Shown here piece by piece: positions 63,799-64,000 of a stretch of DNA of 64,000 bases. Origin of the DNA: Podarcis raffonei (lineage: Eukaryota; Chordata; Lepidosauria; Squamata; Lacertidae); contig NC_070606.1 in assembly GCF_027172205.1 (NCBI RefSeq), positions 95,366,534-95,430,533 on the forward strand, read 5' to 3'. Made by a program: the position numbers and the translations under genes. The notes under the pieces were generated by a model, which saw nothing but the letters and a program-made list of their open reading frames with translations, made no database searches and was not told the origin of the DNA. Numbering within the stretch: the first letter of the stretch is position 1; every line of letters begins with the position of its first letter.

Positions 63799-64000
63799 GT
63801 GATGTATGGAATTGAGAGCTGGACCATAAAGAAGGCTGATCGCTGAAGAATGGATGCTTTTGAATTATGGTGCTGGAGGAGACTCTTGAGAGTCCCATGG
63901 ACTGCAAGAAGATCAGACCTCTCCATTCTGAAGGAAATCAGCCCTGAGTGCTCACTGGAAGGACAGATCCTGAAGCTGAGGCTCCAATACTTTGGCCACA

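Larger units (their letters stand above)
59502..64000 (+). mobile_element. RTE-BovB LINE copy 2, carrying insertions and cut by the window end
   Basis: The 5' leader CCTTCATGGATCACTGCC starts at 59510. Endonuclease frames: MTKRDPPGAGTGKPLQY, CIGTWNVRTMNLVKLDV, IIGDWNAKVGRQEIKG. The frame shifts near 59840, 60067 and 60310. RT: WQEYTEELYQKDMDV, IPIPKKGSAKECSNYHTIAL, LLMKVKEESTKYGLNLNIK. The thumb and C-terminus resume at 63797 (VMYGIESWTIKKADR). The segment before GKDVTEAED is replaced by foreign sequence (60607-60860), and a MITE occupies 62110-63796. Confidence 0.93.

Overview
This is vertebrate nuclear DNA, most likely from a squamate reptile (lizard or snake). Small host exons with GT-AG borders sit in long introns. 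The repeats are a typical squamate mix: CR1, L2, L1, RTE-BovB, a Rex1-type LINE, tRNA-derived SINEs and hAT or mariner MITEs. There is no bacterial-type gene organisation and no CRISPR array. The host content is a cluster of CYP2-family cytochrome P450 genes, closest by eye to CYP2J.

Layout. 1-7.4 kb: mobile-element flank (acidic ORF1-like stretch, SINE, old LTR, a nearly intact CR1). 7.4-22.2 kb: CYP2 gene A on the + strand, nine exons, 496 codons. Its introns hold an L1 with clear 15-bp target duplications, an L2 tail split by a fold-back MITE, a Ty3/Gypsy fossil split by a SINE, and several small DNA transposons. 22.2-30.2 kb: gene-free spacer with an LTR fossil, a LINE split by a BovB and a hAT MITE, and CR1 remains. 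30.2-43.6 kb: CYP2 gene B on the - strand, nine exons, 492 codons, convergent with gene A. 43.6-56.1 kb: spacer filled by three copies of one L1-clade LINE, plus LTR-like remains and a repeat with a hammerhead-like core. 56.1-57.9 kb: exons 3-5 of a third CYP2 gene (C) on the + strand. I found no exons 1-2 upstream; exons 6-9 do not occur before the window ends. 59.5-64 kb: a BovB carrying a mariner-type MITE that itself carries a Rex1-like LINE.

Genes A and B both read through all nine exons in frame with identical splice phases (0,1,1,0,0,1,0,1), so both look functional. Both have the C-helix WxxxR, the I-helix AGTETT, the K-helix ExxR and the haem-cysteine loop. By family they should be ER-anchored haem mono-oxygenases that receive electrons from NADPH-P450 reductase. 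Substrates cannot be read from sequence.

The most unusual non-host signals are an uninterrupted 562-codon BovB reading frame in which endonuclease is fused to the C-terminal RT by an in-frame internal deletion, a recurrent internal-deletion point in two L1 copies, a possible copied filler at an L1 5' junction, and a hammerhead-like motif in a dispersed repeat. I did not find a convincing new multi-gene system.
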